The notes below the pieces were generated by a model. The model did no database searches. It was not told the DNA's origin and worked only from the letters and a program-made list of their open reading frames with translations. Of a DNA stretch of 35,637 nucleotides, positions 8,041-17,034 are shown one piece after another. The stretch spans positions 1-35,637 of the forward strand of contig CACWKB010000008.1 in the NCBI GenBank assembly GCA_902761375.1, written 5' to 3'. The DNA comes from an uncultured Ruminococcus sp. (GTDB taxonomy: Bacteria > Bacillota > Clostridia > Oscillospirales > Acutalibacteraceae). Each line of letters opens with the position of its first letter. Within the stretch, counting starts at the first letter, position 1. The position numbers and the translations under genes are program-made.

Positions 8041-8580
8041 TCACTTTTCATATACGGAGCGCTTGAGCACTCCGACGTAGGGCAGATTGCGGTATTTTTC
8101 ATCGTAGTCGAGGCCGTAGCCGACAATGAACTCGTCGGGGATCACCGCGCCGACGTAATCGGCCTCCATCGGAACCTTACGGCGCGAGGGCTTGTCGCAG
8201 AGCGTGCAGACCCTGACCGAATTAGCTCCGCGGGTCATCAGGTAGTTACATACAAAGTTGAGCGTGTTGCCGGAGTCGACGATATCCTCAACAATCAGTA
8301 TGTCCTTATTGACGGGAGATATTTCAAGATCCTTTACCAGCCTGACTTTTCCTGAGCTCTCGGTGCCGCTGCCGTAGCTTGAGGCGACGATGAAATCTAT
8401 CCTGAAATCGAGATCGATCTTCTTCATCAGATCAGCCATGAACACGACGCTGCCCTTGAGCAGACCGACCATGATAAATTCCTTGTCATTATAATCTTTT
8501 TCGATACGTTTTGCAAGCGAATTCACAATATTTTCAAGTTTGTCCTGTGAAATCAGTATTCGCTCTACGTCCTTATGCAT
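8041..8580 (-). CDS. hpt: Hypoxanthine (guanine) phosphoribosyltransferase
   Basis: The 179-residue cytoplasmic enzyme converts hypoxanthine or guanine plus PRPP to IMP or GMP in purine salvage. The PRPP-binding motif ILIVEDIVDSGNTL covers residues 95-108. The flexible loop SSYGSGTESSG is at about 67-77, and the purine-binding end DYVGAVIPDEFIVGYGLDYDEKYRNLPYVG is present, seen as VGAVIPDEFIVGYGLDYDE. Its start overlaps the end of tilS by 8 bp, so translation is probably coupled. TilS and Hpt are known to interact and to influence ftsH expression in Bacillus; whether that applies here is inference. Confidence 0.96.
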   Translation of the reverse strand: MHKDVERILISQDKLENIVNSLAKRIEKDYNDKEFIMVGLLKGSVVFMADLMKKIDLDFRIDFIVASSYGSGTESSGKVRLVKDLEISPVNKDILIVEDIVDSGNTLNFVCNYLMTRGANSVRVCTLCDKPSRRKVPMEADYVGAVIPDEFIVGYGLDYDEKYRNLPYVGVLKRSVYEK

Positions 8581-9886
8581 TTTCTGCGTCCCCTTCCCCG
8601 TTGATCTCGGTGATTGTTATTTTTAAGCTCTCATTCTTTACCAGCATGTCTCCGAGCGCCGAGTAGCCCAGACCCTCGCAGTAGAAGATCGTGGTGCCGC
8701 CCGCGAGCACGACCGCGGTGTCGCGCAGCTCTGCCGAGATCTTAGCCTCGTTCATCGCCTTTCGCAGCGGCTTGGTGATGCCCCTGTCCTTGAAGGTGAA
8801 GGTGTCGCCGCCCGCTCTGGTGCGGAATATCAGCTTGTAATTTTCTAAATTGGAATTATTTATCTCGGCGCGAATGCGCTTTCCGTTGTATTCAAAGTTC
8901 ATCACACGCTTTGTGAACGGCGCGAACAGCAGCTCTTCGGGACCCTCGGACTTGGCGAGCCTGAATATCCCCTGGGAGCAGACGGCGGTGTAGCGCTTTG
9001 AGAGCTCGACCGCGCCTCCGTTGTTGAGCGCCTTGATCATCAGCGCGACGTGTCTGCGCTCGGGCACAACGCCCTTCTCCTTGCAGACCGCGATGACGGC
9101 GTTTTTGACTATCGCAGGGTCGTTCGAGAGGAGCTTAGAAGCGCTGTAGCCTCCCTCGACCCGGGCTTCGTCGGCAGCCTTTCGCGCCTGAGCTTTGATG
9201 TAGTCCCTGACCTCGGCGACGTCCTGAGTGAACCTCAGCGCCGACACCTCGAACACGGGGTTGATGCGCATCAGCTCGGGGATGACGCGGTGGCGCAGCC
9301 TGTTGCGCGAGTAGCAGTCCTCGAGGTTGGTGCTGTCGGTTACATAGTCGAGCTTGTGCTCGGCGCAGTACGCCTCGATCTCGCTGCGGGTGAGCTCAAT
9401 CAGCGGACGGACGATGTTGCCCCTCCTCGGAGGGATAGCCGCCGCACCCGAAAGCCCGCAGCCGCGCGCGAGGTTGAAGATCAGGGTCTCGGCGTTGTCG
9501 CTGGCGGTGTGAGCTGTGGCGATCTTGGCGTGCAGCTCCTTTGCGAGCTCCTCGAGGAAATTGTAGCGCTCGTTCCTGCCGCAGAGCTCGTCGCTGATCT
9601 TCTGCTCCTCGGCGATAGCCCTGATGTTCATGCGCTTGACAAAAAACTCGACCTTATGCTTTTTGCAGAGGCTTTTGCAGAATTTCTCGTCCCTGTCGGC
9701 TTCGCCGCCGCGCAGCCCGTGGTTGAGGTGGGCGGCGAAGAGCGTAAGGTTATATTTTTCTTTTATAGAACAAAGAGTGTGCAGCAGGGCGACGGAATCG
9801 GCTCCGCCCGAGAGGGCGATGATCACCCTGTCGCCGTTTTGCAGCAGCTCAAATTTTTCGATCGTATGTATTATTCTGTCAACCAT
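8573..9886 (-). CDS. tilS: tRNA(Ile)-lysidine synthase
   Basis: The 437-residue enzyme modifies C34 of the CAU-anticodon tRNA(Ile) to lysidine, switching its decoding from AUG to AUA. The N-type ATP pyrophosphatase P-loop is SGGADS (26-31), followed by the AAHLNHGLRG motif and the TAHTASDNAET segment that are typical of TilS. The C-terminal half holds the TilS substrate-binding domains, ending with a TilS_C-type fold. It overlaps dnaB by 8 bp at its start (GGAG 7 bases before the ATG) and hpt by 8 bp at its end. Confidence 0.95.
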   Translation of the reverse strand: MVDRIIHTIEKFELLQNGDRVIIALSGGADSVALLHTLCSIKEKYNLTLFAAHLNHGLRGGEADRDEKFCKSLCKKHKVEFFVKRMNIRAIAEEQKISDELCGRNERYNFLEELAKELHAKIATAHTASDNAETLIFNLARGCGLSGAAAIPPRRGNIVRPLIELTRSEIEAYCAEHKLDYVTDSTNLEDCYSRNRLRHRVIPELMRINPVFEVSALRFTQDVAEVRDYIKAQARKAADEARVEGGYSASKLLSNDPAIVKNAVIAVCKEKGVVPERRHVALMIKALNNGGAVELSKRYTAVCSQGIFRLAKSEGPEELLFAPFTKRVMNFEYNGKRIRAEINNSNLENYKLIFRTRAGGDTFTFKDRGITKPLRKAMNEAKISAELRDTAVVLAGGTTIFYCEGLGYSALGDMLVKNESLKITITEINGEGDAENA

Positions 9887-11243
9887 AGTTTGTCTCCGTT
9901 CCGGTGAAGCTCATGTACTCGCCCTGCCAGTGCAGGTTCACCGTCGAGGTCTCTCCGTGACGGTTCTTTGCGACGATACACTCGCCCGAATTCATGTCGG
10001 CGGTCTGAGCCTCTCCGGAGCCCGCCTTGTCGTAGTAGCCCTCGCGGTAGAGGAACAGCACGATGTCCGCGTCCTGCTCGATCGAGCCCGAATCCCTCAG
10101 GTCTGAGAGCTGGGGACGGTGATCCGCCGAGCGCTGCTCGCTGGCGCGCGAAAGCTGAGAGAGCGTGATAATAGGCACGTTCATCTCCTTTGCCATCACC
10201 TTGAGGCTGCGGGTAATCGCCGAGATCTCCTGCACGCGGTTGTCGATACGCCTGCCGCTCGCCATGAGCTGGAGGTAATCTATCACAACGAGGTCTACCC
10301 TTCCGAGCCTTCTCAGGCGCGACTTCATCTCGGTGATCGTGATGGTCGAGGTGTCGTCAAGGTACAGGTCTGCCTTTTTGAGCACGTCGCTGGCAGGGAT
10401 TAGCCTGCCCCACTCCTCGTCGTTGAGCTTGCCGGTGCGAAGCTTGGTGCCGCCTACCCTCGCCTCAGCCGAGAGCAGTCGGCTCGCGAGCTGCTCCTTG
10501 GACATTTCGAGCGAGAAAAAAGCGACGGTCTTTTTTGATTTGCAGGCGACGTTCTTTGCGATATTGAGCGCAAAGCTCGTCTTGCCCATGCCGGGACGGG
10601 CTGCGAGAATGATCAGGTCGCTGCGGTTGAGCCCGGTGATCATCCTGTCGAGGTCTCCGATGCCGGTCGGAACCGGTCGGATGCCGTCGTCAGCCTCCTT
10701 GTTGAGCGAATCGAGGCGGTCGAAGGTCTGGAGGATGACCGAATCTATGCGCTCGAGACCGGAGGTCTGTGTGCCGTTTCGGATGTCAAAAAGCTTCTGC
10801 TCGGCTGAATCGAGCAGCACCGAGGTGTCCTCGGCGCCCTCCATAGCCTCCTCAATGCTCTCGCGCGAGGAGATTATCAGCCTGCGCAGGCGGTACTTCT
10901 CGGCAACGACGCGGGCATACTCCTCGGCGTTCGAGATCGACGGGCAGTTGTTGGCGAGGTCATAGAGATAGGTCTTGCCTGTCGCCTCGTCAAAGCCCTT
11001 ATTCTGTTGTAGCTTACTGAGCAGCGTGACGAAATCTATAGCCGTGCCGAAGTTCATCATCTCCATCATCTGCTCAAAAATGAGCTTATGGACGGCGACA
11101 TAAAAGAAGTCGGGCGTTTTGATGTGGTCGAGCACCCTGTCAAAGACCGAGCTGTCGAGGATGATCGCGCCGAGCACCGCCTGCTCCGCTTCGGGGCTGT
11201 AGGGCATTACGCTGAACTCGTTTGTAGAATTATAATCTGCCAT
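9879..11243 (-). CDS. dnaB: Replicative DNA helicase (DnaB family)
   Basis: The 454-residue hexameric helicase unwinds DNA at the replication fork. The N-terminal DnaB domain (about 14-115, PYSPEAEQAVLGAIILD) precedes a RecA-type ATPase with Walker A ARPGMGKTS near residue 217 and the DLVVIDYLQLM Walker B strand. The C-terminal SRDLRDSGSIEQDAD-like signature appears as QLSDLRDSGSIEQDADIV. No inteins or insertions are present. No clear Shine-Dalgarno sequence precedes the ATG at 11243; MPY at codon 13 is a possible but equally weak alternative start. It follows rplI by 70 bp. Confidence 0.96.
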   Translation of the reverse strand: MADYNSTNEFSVMPYSPEAEQAVLGAIILDSSVFDRVLDHIKTPDFFYVAVHKLIFEQMMEMMNFGTAIDFVTLLSKLQQNKGFDEATGKTYLYDLANNCPSISNAEEYARVVAEKYRLRRLIISSRESIEEAMEGAEDTSVLLDSAEQKLFDIRNGTQTSGLERIDSVILQTFDRLDSLNKEADDGIRPVPTGIGDLDRMITGLNRSDLIILAARPGMGKTSFALNIAKNVACKSKKTVAFFSLEMSKEQLASRLLSAEARVGGTKLRTGKLNDEEWGRLIPASDVLKKADLYLDDTSTITITEMKSRLRRLGRVDLVVIDYLQLMASGRRIDNRVQEISAITRSLKVMAKEMNVPIITLSQLSRASEQRSADHRPQLSDLRDSGSIEQDADIVLFLYREGYYDKAGSGEAQTADMNSGECIVAKNRHGETSTVNLHWQGEYMSFTGTETNYG

Positions 11244-11285
11244 GTTTATTCAAACAATACTTATTATTGAAAACGGAAAATGAAG

Positions 11286-11302
11286 CGGCGTTCGGAACGC
11301 CG
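11286..11302 (-). terminator. Small hairpin between rplI and dnaB
   Basis: CGGCGTT pairs with AACGCCG around a 3-base loop, 11 bp past the rplI stop. On the minus strand it is followed by CTTCATTTTCCGTTTTC, a broken T-run, so it would be a partial terminator at best and may tune the rplI to dnaB ratio. Confidence 0.4.
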
Positions 11303-11313
11303 AATGCAGACCG

Positions 11314-11760
11314 TTACTGTTCGCTGACCTGGATCTCAATATTTGCGGAAACGCCGGTGTAGAGCTTGACCTCGGCGGAATAGGTACCGTACTCCTTGAT
11401 GTCGCAGAGGAGCACGACCTTGCGCTTGTCGACGTCGATCCCGTACTGGCGCTTGATCTCCTCGGCGATCTGCTTCGAGGTGATGCTGCCGAAGAGCTTG
11501 CCGCCCTTGCCCGCCTTAGCGGTCATCTTGAACACCTTGCCCTCAAGCGTCTTTTTGTGAGCCTCGGCGTCGGCTTTGGCGGTCGCAAGCTTGTACTGCT
11601 TGGAGTTCTCGGCGTTCCTGTATTCGTTCATCGCCTGGGCGTTGGCTTCCTTGGCGAGCTTCTTGGGCAGCAGATAGTTCCTGCCGTAGCCCTCGGAGAC
11701 CTCGACCAGCTCGCCGCGCTTGCCGAGGGATTTTACATCCTGCAAGAGAATAACTTTCAT
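11314..11760 (-). CDS. rplI: 50S ribosomal protein L9
   Basis: The 148-residue protein has the L9 N-terminal RNA-binding domain (MKVILLQDVKSLGKRGE, with the VSEGYGRNYLLPKKLA signature at about 22-37), the long connecting helix rich in A, K and E, and the C-terminal domain. It binds 23S rRNA near the L1 stalk. AAGGATG precedes the ATG by about 7 bases. It lies between gdpP and dnaB, the usual Firmicutes arrangement. Confidence 0.97.
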   Translation of the reverse strand: MKVILLQDVKSLGKRGELVEVSEGYGRNYLLPKKLAKEANAQAMNEYRNAENSKQYKLATAKADAEAHKKTLEGKVFKMTAKAGKGGKLFGSITSKQIAEEIKRQYGIDVDKRKVVLLCDIKEYGTYSAEVKLYTGVSANIEIQVSEQ

Positions 11761-11782
11761 ATTATATCATCCTTTCGGGTCA

Positions 11783-11822
11783 GGGAGCGCCGACCTGCCT
11801 GCGCAGGGTGATCGGCGATCCC
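11783..11822 (-). other. Intergenic hairpin between gdpP and rplI
   Basis: GGGA-G-CGCCGA pairs with TCGGCG-A-TCCC, a 10-bp stem with one mismatch (11783-11793 with 11812-11822), and an inner CCTG/CAGG element. There is no T-run on the minus strand. It fills most of the 66-bp gap and may be an mRNA processing or stability element. Confidence 0.45.
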
Positions 11823-11826
11823 GATA

Positions 11827-13779
11827 TTACTCATTTTCGTTATAATCCAAAACCTCGTCTATCGCCGCCCTGAGCAGCTCGTGAGCCTCAGCCACGGTCT
11901 TGCCGTAGAGCTGGGTCGCCGCCATTGTCTGGTGACCGCCGCCGCCGAGCTTCTCCATGATGAGCTGCACGTTGACTCTGCCGTAGCTGCGCGCGGAGAT
12001 ATTGAGCTTTTTGCTGTCGCCGAAGATGACGAACGAAGCAACTATTCCAGAAAGGGTCAGCATTTCGTCCGCCGCCTGCGCCGCTGCGAGGCGGATATCG
12101 TCGGTCAGCCTGTCGGAATCGGAGATCGCGCAGCCTCTGTAGGTGGTGCTGCGGACAACGATGTCCACCTTCTCGCGGTAGGTGTCGATGCTGCCGGAGA
12201 ACATCTCCTTGACGGTCAGGGTGTTCGCGCCCTTGCGCCTGAGGTACGCCGCAGCCTCAAAGGTGCGCACGCCCGTCTTGAGCACAAAATTCTTGGTGTC
12301 GAGCATAATGCCCGCCAGAAGCGCGTCCGCCTGAACATAGCCCAGCGGCTTGTCGTCGAGATAGCTGATAATCTCGGAGCACATCTCGCACGCCGAGGAC
12401 GCCGACGGCTCGTGGCAGAATACCAAAGCGTTGGCGATGTAGTTTACCGCCTTGCGGTGATGGTCGATCACGACCACTCGCTTGACCTTTTCATAGAGCT
12501 CCGCGCTCTCGAGCGAGCCCGCAAGGTGGGTGTCAACTATGATGAGCAGCGACTTTGAGGTCGCGCCGTGAAGCGCCTCCTCGGGGGATATGAAGATATC
12601 GCCCTCGAGCCGCTCGCGCGCGTAGTCGATAAGCTGGCGCGCCATCGAGGTCTCCTCCTCAACGACGACCTTGCTGTATTTTCTGAAGCTCTTCTCCATG
12701 ACGCACTGCATTCCTATAGCCGCGCCTACGCAGTCGAGGTCGGAAAAGCGGTGACCCATTATTAACACCTTGTCGGCGTCGTTTACGGCTCGGCTGATCG
12801 CGTTAGCGATGACGCGCATGCGCACCTTGCTGACCTTTTCGGTCGCGGCCGCCGTGCCGCCGAAGAACTCATAGTTGTTGTCCTTGATTATCGCCACCTG
12901 ATCGCCGCCGCGTCCCAGCGCCATCTCGAGCGCGCGCCGCGCGTTGAGCTCGCTCTCGCGCACGGACTTGCAGCCTCTGCAAAGTCCGACCGAGATCGTC
13001 GCCACATGGCGGTTTGAGCCGATCGAGCGGATATCCTTGAGAATGGGGAACTTCAGCGAGATCATCTTATCGATGTCGGATTCGCGGAAGATTATCATAA
13101 AGCGGTTGTTGCTGATCTTCTTGTAGAGCGCCTTGTACTCGTTGGCCCAGCGCTGCAGGTTCGCCTCGACGTTGATGGTGACGTTGGTGAAGGATTCGTC
13201 GGAATCGGCGTAGAAATCCTCAGCGTTGTCAAAGGTGATCAGCGCCACGCAGGGCAGCGAGGCGTGATACTCGCGCACGGTCGCCTTGTAGTAGGTGTTC
13301 TCGATAAAATGAGAGACCGCGCACTCGCCCGCGGATACGCAGTAGGCGGTGAATTCCCTGCCGTCGACCGCGATATCCACTCCGTCGCCGTCAATTATAT
13401 CCTCGAGGCTGTAGCCCGGGATATAGGGGTTGAGAAGATCGCCCTCGGGACTCCTGCCGCCCGCGATAGCCTTTCGGAACCGCGCGTTGCACCAGATTAT
13501 GTCTCCCTCGGGACCTGTAACCGCTACGGGATATTTGAATTTTTCAAGATACTCGCCGTTGAAGCCGTTTATCCTCTCGGCGGTGCTCCTCACCGAGCGC
13601 TTGATGTAGCTGCGGAACCGAAGCGAAAGCACGATCACGACAGCGGCTGAGGCTATCGTTATGCCTAACTCGATATAGAACAGCGGCAGGCTGTAGTTGA
13701 CCGTAAGCACAGCCATGAGAAGCATCGCAACCGTGAAGATAATAAACCACGGCGTCGATATCCAATGTCGTTTTTTCAT
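11827..13779 (-). CDS. gdpP: Cyclic-di-AMP phosphodiesterase GdpP (DHH/DHHA1)
   Basis: The 650-residue membrane enzyme hydrolyses c-di-AMP to pApA. The order is two N-terminal transmembrane helices (about 10-55), a PAS domain (about 75-160), a degenerate GGDEF domain (about 170-300, with GRGGDQV where an active site would be), then the DHH domain with the GHRFSDLDCVGAAIG metal motif, DTHLAG, and DHH at 439-441, and a DHHA1 domain ending in the GGGGHQ motif. This matches YybT/GdpP throughout. AGGG lies 8 bases before the ATG. It follows the RNase J gene by 72 bp. Confidence 0.95.
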   Translation of the reverse strand: MKKRHWISTPWFIIFTVAMLLMAVLTVNYSLPLFYIELGITIASAAVVIVLSLRFRSYIKRSVRSTAERINGFNGEYLEKFKYPVAVTGPEGDIIWCNARFRKAIAGGRSPEGDLLNPYIPGYSLEDIIDGDGVDIAVDGREFTAYCVSAGECAVSHFIENTYYKATVREYHASLPCVALITFDNAEDFYADSDESFTNVTINVEANLQRWANEYKALYKKISNNRFMIIFRESDIDKMISLKFPILKDIRSIGSNRHVATISVGLCRGCKSVRESELNARRALEMALGRGGDQVAIIKDNNYEFFGGTAAATEKVSKVRMRVIANAISRAVNDADKVLIMGHRFSDLDCVGAAIGMQCVMEKSFRKYSKVVVEEETSMARQLIDYARERLEGDIFISPEEALHGATSKSLLIIVDTHLAGSLESAELYEKVKRVVVIDHHRKAVNYIANALVFCHEPSASSACEMCSEIISYLDDKPLGYVQADALLAGIMLDTKNFVLKTGVRTFEAAAYLRRKGANTLTVKEMFSGSIDTYREKVDIVVRSTTYRGCAISDSDRLTDDIRLAAAQAADEMLTLSGIVASFVIFGDSKKLNISARSYGRVNVQLIMEKLGGGGHQTMAATQLYGKTVAEAHELLRAAIDEVLDYNENE

Positions 13780-13816
13780 ATAGATTCCCTGTAAAAAAGT
13801 TTAGATTATTATATTC

Positions 13817-13851
13817 AACTCCGGATTTCGCATTCCGAATTCCGAATTGAT
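13817..13851. repeat. Degenerate 7-bp repeat between rnj and gdpP
   Basis: Five successive heptads read AACTCCG, GATTTCG, CATTCCG, AATTCCG, AATTGAT. They directly follow the rnj stop (minus-strand sense). Three of five share the core TTCCG or TTTCG. Confidence 0.5.
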
Positions 13852-15639
13852 TTAAACCTCCTGGAGTATGGGCAGGATCATCGGAGCTCTTCTTGTTCTC
13901 TGGGCTATCAGCTTTGAGACGTCGTCCTTGATGCGGTTCTTGATGATGCCCCACTCGTGGATATTGTTGTCGGCGCAGTCCTCGAGGATGGCGAGCGCGG
14001 TCTTTCTGACCTCGTCAAGCAGCACTTCGCTCTCGCGCACATACACGAAGCCGCGCGATACGACGTCGGGACCGCTGATGACGTGTCCGTCATAGACGTC
14101 GAGCGAGGCGACGATGATTATCAGTCCGTCCTGTCCGAGATGCTTGCGGTCGCGCAGGACGATGCTTCCGACGTCGCCGACTCCGAGTCCGTCGACAAAT
14201 ACCTTGCCTGCCGGAACCGGCGGCAGCTCCTTCATGTAATCCTCATGTATCTCGATGGTGCTGCCGACGTCGCCGATAAAGATGTTCTTGCGATCCATGC
14301 CGAGGAACTGAGCGAGCTCCGCGTGCTTGCGCAGGTGCTTTTGCTCGCCGTGGACGGGTACAAAATACTTGGGCTTTGTGAGCCTGTGGATGATCTTCAG
14401 CTCCTCCTGGCAGGCGTGACCCGAGACATGGACCTCGTACATAGACTCATAGATGACCTTGCAGCCGCGCTTTAGCAGCTCGTCGACGACGTTTCCGACG
14501 GTCTTTTCGTTGCCGGGTATGGGATTGGCGGAGATTATGATGAAGTCGCCCTCGCCCACCATCACCTTGCGGTGGTCGGAATAAGCCATGCGCGACAGGG
14601 CGCTCATAGGCTCGCCCTGGCTGCCGGTGGTGATCAGCACGATCTGATTCGACGGATATTTGCCGAGCATGTCGATGTCAATCAGGATATTCTTGGGGAC
14701 GGTCAGATAGCCGAGCTTCTGGGCGACGTCCATATAGTTCACCATGCTGCGTCCCGAGAAGGCGACCTTTCTGCCGTATTTCTCGGCACAGTTTATTATC
14801 TGCTGAACCCGGTTGACGTTCGAGGCGAAGGTCGCGATGATTATGCGGTAATCCTCAGCCTTCTTGAAGAGGCTGTCGAGGCTGTCGGAGATCAGCATCT
14901 CCGTGGGCGTATAGCCCGGGCGCGAGGCGTTGGTGCTCTCGGCGAGCAGTGCGAGCACGCCCTCGTCGCCGACCCTCGCAAACGCGGAAAGGTCGATCAT
15001 CTCGCCCGAAAACGGCGTGCAGTCGATCTTGAAGTCGCCCGTGTGGACAAGGGTGCCGGCGGGCGTGTCGATCGCAAACGCCACTGCGTCGGGGATGGAA
15101 TGGTTGACGTGGATGAACCTGACGCTCATGCAGCCGAGCTTAACGGTCTCGCCCGCGTGAACCTCGTTGAGCATCGCCTTGTTGAACAGGCTGTGCTCGC
15201 GGAGCTTGTTGCCCACCAGTCCGAGGGTGAGCGGAGTGCCGTAGATAGGCAGATTGATACGCGAAAGCAGGAAAGGCAGACCTCCGATGTGATCCTCATG
15301 ACCGTGTGTCAGCACAATGCCGCGCAGCTTGTCGGCGTTCTGCTCCAAATAGGTGAAATCGGGTATGACGAGATCGACGCCGAGCATGTCTCCGTCGGGG
15401 AACGCCATGCCGCAGTCGATGATCAGCATATCGCCCTCGCACTCGAGCAGCGTGATGTTCTTGCCGATCTCATTCAAGCCGCCGAGAAACGAAACCTTAA
15501 CGCTCGGTTTCTTTATCTGCTTCTTGGCGCTGTTGTTCTTCGACTTTGTGCCGTTTCCTTTCTTCTGATTCCTTCCGTTGTTTTTTGAGTACCAAGTCTG
15601 CTTTAGCTTGTAGTTTCTGTTTTTGCTGTTTGTACTCAC
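13852..15639 (-). CDS. rnj: Ribonuclease J
   Basis: The 595-residue metallo-beta-lactamase/beta-CASP nuclease has 5'-3' exo- and endonuclease activity in mRNA decay and rRNA maturation. The zinc motif HGHEDH is at 112-117, followed by HTGDFKID, the beta-CASP motif around SGHACQEEL, and VHGEQKHL before the C-terminal domain. Residues 1-46 are a lysine/asparagine-rich tail absent from B. subtilis RNase J1, which probably contacts RNA. The start is GTG (15637-15639) with GGAGG 7 bases upstream. It heads the rnj-gdpP-rplI-dnaB-tilS-hpt-ftsH run and has its own consensus -35 promoter about 110 bases upstream. Confidence 0.95.
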   Translation of the reverse strand: MSTNSKNRNYKLKQTWYSKNNGRNQKKGNGTKSKNNSAKKQIKKPSVKVSFLGGLNEIGKNITLLECEGDMLIIDCGMAFPDGDMLGVDLVIPDFTYLEQNADKLRGIVLTHGHEDHIGGLPFLLSRINLPIYGTPLTLGLVGNKLREHSLFNKAMLNEVHAGETVKLGCMSVRFIHVNHSIPDAVAFAIDTPAGTLVHTGDFKIDCTPFSGEMIDLSAFARVGDEGVLALLAESTNASRPGYTPTEMLISDSLDSLFKKAEDYRIIIATFASNVNRVQQIINCAEKYGRKVAFSGRSMVNYMDVAQKLGYLTVPKNILIDIDMLGKYPSNQIVLITTGSQGEPMSALSRMAYSDHRKVMVGEGDFIIISANPIPGNEKTVGNVVDELLKRGCKVIYESMYEVHVSGHACQEELKIIHRLTKPKYFVPVHGEQKHLRKHAELAQFLGMDRKNIFIGDVGSTIEIHEDYMKELPPVPAGKVFVDGLGVGDVGSIVLRDRKHLGQDGLIIIVASLDVYDGHVISGPDVVSRGFVYVRESEVLLDEVRKTALAILEDCADNNIHEWGIIKNRIKDDVSKLIAQRTRRAPMILPILQEV

Positions 15640-15717
15640 AAATTTACCTCCGTAATTCTTAGATTTTTCCGTTCTGTATTATTACCCCGTTCAGGGAAAT
15701 TTGAAACAAGTCCGTAT

Positions 15718-15732
15718 GGGCGATACTCGCCC
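15718..15732 (-). other. Hairpin near the 5' end of the rnj leader
   Basis: GGGCGA and TCGCCC form a perfect 6-bp stem with a 3-base loop, starting about 13 bases after the predicted transcription start (near 15745). No T-run follows. Confidence 0.5.
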
Positions 15733-15751
15733 AATCATACATATTCAGTTT

Positions 15752-15781
15752 ATTGTACAACTTTTTTAGGGTCTGTGTCAA
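15752..15781 (-). promoter_or_regulatory. Sigma-A promoter of the rnj operon
   Basis: TTGACA (15776-15781), 18-base spacer, TACAAT (15752-15757). It implies a leader of about 105 bases before the GTG of rnj. Confidence 0.8.
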
Positions 15782-15812
15782 GTCGGAAAGAGAATTATAA
15801 TTAAAATAGTTG

Positions 15813-15837
15813 TTAGGGGTTAGTCATCAGCCCCTAA
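15813..15837. repeat. Inverted repeat in the rnj-rnhA divergent region
   Basis: TTAGGGG (15813-15819) pairs with CCCCTAA (15831-15837) around 11 bases, and an outer GTTAGG/CCTAAC pair (15812-15817 with 15840-15845) competes with it. It lies between the two divergent promoters, about 10 bases before the rnhA -35. It may be an operator or a repeat remnant; nothing identifies a binding protein. Confidence 0.45.
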
Positions 15838-15845
15838 ATCCTAAC

Positions 15846-15874
15846 TTGCTATTCTTTCCGGAATCTGCTAAAAT
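15846..15874 (+). promoter_or_regulatory. Promoter of rnhA
   Basis: TTGCTA (15846-15851), 17 bases, TAAAAT (15869-15874) preceded by TGC (extended -10). The rnhA ATG is at 15905. Confidence 0.75.
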
Positions 15875-15904
15875 AGTATCAAATACAAAATCGGGAGGAT
15901 AAAT

Positions 15905-16342
15905 ATGAAAACTGTTGAGATATTTACCGACGGCGCCTGCAGCGGCAATCCGGGTCCCGGGGGCTGGGGCGCTATACTCAGATATAACGGACGCGAAAAG
16001 GAGCTCAGCGGCGGCGAAGCGAACACCACCAACAACCGCATGGAGCTCTCGGCGGTAATCTTCGCGCTCGAGGCGCTCAAGGAGCCTTGCAGTGTCAGGC
16101 TTTACAGCGACTCGCAGTATGTTTGCAACGCGCTCAAGCTCGGCTGGGCTAAGAAATGGCAGGCTAACGGCTGGATGCGCAACAAAAAAGAGCCCGCGCT
16201 CAATCCCGAGCTCTGGGAAAGGCTGCTCAAGCTCTGCGATATCCACGAGGTCGAGGTCAACTGGGTCAAGGGTCACGCCGGTCACCCCGAAAACGAACGC
16301 TGCGACAGATTGGCGGTAGCTCAGATCGAGAATTACAGATGA
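15905..16342 (+). CDS. rnhA: Ribonuclease HI
   Basis: The 145-residue enzyme cuts the RNA strand of RNA-DNA hybrids. All catalytic residues are visible and at near-E. coli positions: D9, E47, D69 and D134, with the flexible-loop His at 124. The basic handle region around [13 protein letters not shown] is intact. GGGAGG lies 6 bases before the ATG. It is a single-gene unit on the plus strand, divergent from rnj and convergent with nrdR. Confidence 0.97.
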   Translation: MKTVEIFTDGACSGNPGPGGWGAILRYNGREKELSGGEANTTNNRMELSAVIFALEALKEPCSVRLYSDSQYVCNALKLGWAKKWQANGWMRNKKEPALNPELWERLLKLCDIHEVEVNWVKGHAGHPENERCDRLAVAQIENYR

Positions 16343-16383
16343 CCCGACGAAGCCGTATTCACCCATATTATCAACTGCGAACC

Positions 16384-16425
16384 AAAAAAGCACGGACTGC
16401 CCGGAATGTCGGACAGTCCGTTTAT
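16384..16425 (-). terminator. Bidirectional terminator between rnhA and nrdR
   Basis: An 8-bp stem (ACGGACTG 16392-16399 with CAGTCCGT 16414-16421), extended by an inner CCG/CGG after one mismatch. The minus-strand product is followed by GCTTTTTT (nrdR), the plus-strand product by TTTATATTATT (rnhA). Confidence 0.88.
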
Positions 16426-16426
16426 A

Positions 16427-16885
16427 TTATTGTTTCTCTGTAAGCAGCTTGTTGAGCTCCTCCATAAAGGTGTTGATGTCCTTGAACTGGCGGTAAACGG
16501 AGGCAAAGCGGACATAGGAAACCTCGTCGACCTTTTTGATCTCCTCCATCGCAAGCTCTCCGATCTGCATCGTGGTGATCTCGCGGTCGAGGCTGCTCTG
16601 GATCTTCGCCTCGATCGAATTGACCATCTCCTCGATCTGCTCGATGGACACGGGGCGCTTTTCGCAGGCTCTGAGGATGCCCGCGGTGAGCTTGTTGCGG
16701 TCGAATACCTCGCGTGATTTGTCGCGCTTTACGACGATGATCGGCACGGTCTCTATCACCTCATGGGTGGTGAAGCGCTTGCCGCAGTTGAGGCATTCGC
16801 GGCGGCGGCGTATCCTCTCGCCGTCGTCTGCGGAACGGGAGTCGATGACCTTGCTTTCTTCATAGCTGCAATACGGGCATTTCAT
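16427..16885 (-). CDS. nrdR: Transcriptional repressor NrdR
   Basis: The 152-residue repressor senses ATP/dATP and represses ribonucleotide reductase genes. An N-terminal zinc ribbon (C3, C6, C31, C34) is followed by an ATP-cone domain (about 49-139; [16 protein letters not shown] marks its start). Length is typical of the family. No NrdR box pair is visible near the gene and no nrd genes lie in the window, so its targets are elsewhere. GAGGTG lies 7 bases before the ATG. Confidence 0.96.
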   Translation of the reverse strand: MKCPYCSYEESKVIDSRSADDGERIRRRRECLNCGKRFTTHEVIETVPIIVVKRDKSREVFDRNKLTAGILRACEKRPVSIEQIEEMVNSIEAKIQSSLDREITTMQIGELAMEEIKKVDEVSYVRFASVYRQFKDINTFMEELNKLLTEKQ

Positions 16886-16917
16886 TGGTATTCACCTCAT
16901 AATAATTCTATAGAGTA

Positions 16918-16946
16918 ATTATACCACCGTATGCTGTGAATAACAA
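16918..16946 (-). promoter_or_regulatory. Promoter of nrdR
   Basis: TTGTTA (16941-16946), 17 bases, TATAAT (16918-16923), ending about 33 bases before the nrdR ATG. Confidence 0.7.
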
Positions 16947-17034
16947 GAACATTTTATTTACAAATAGATTACAATTTTAGCATATTTTGGGGTATCCGGA
17001 GCATTCGGCACAAATGCTTGGGGTTTCTTTTTGA

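Noticed and set aside
14572..15588. Plus-strand open frame of 338 codons opposite the RNase J gene
   Set aside because: It mirrors the RNase J codons and has no ribosome site or family match.
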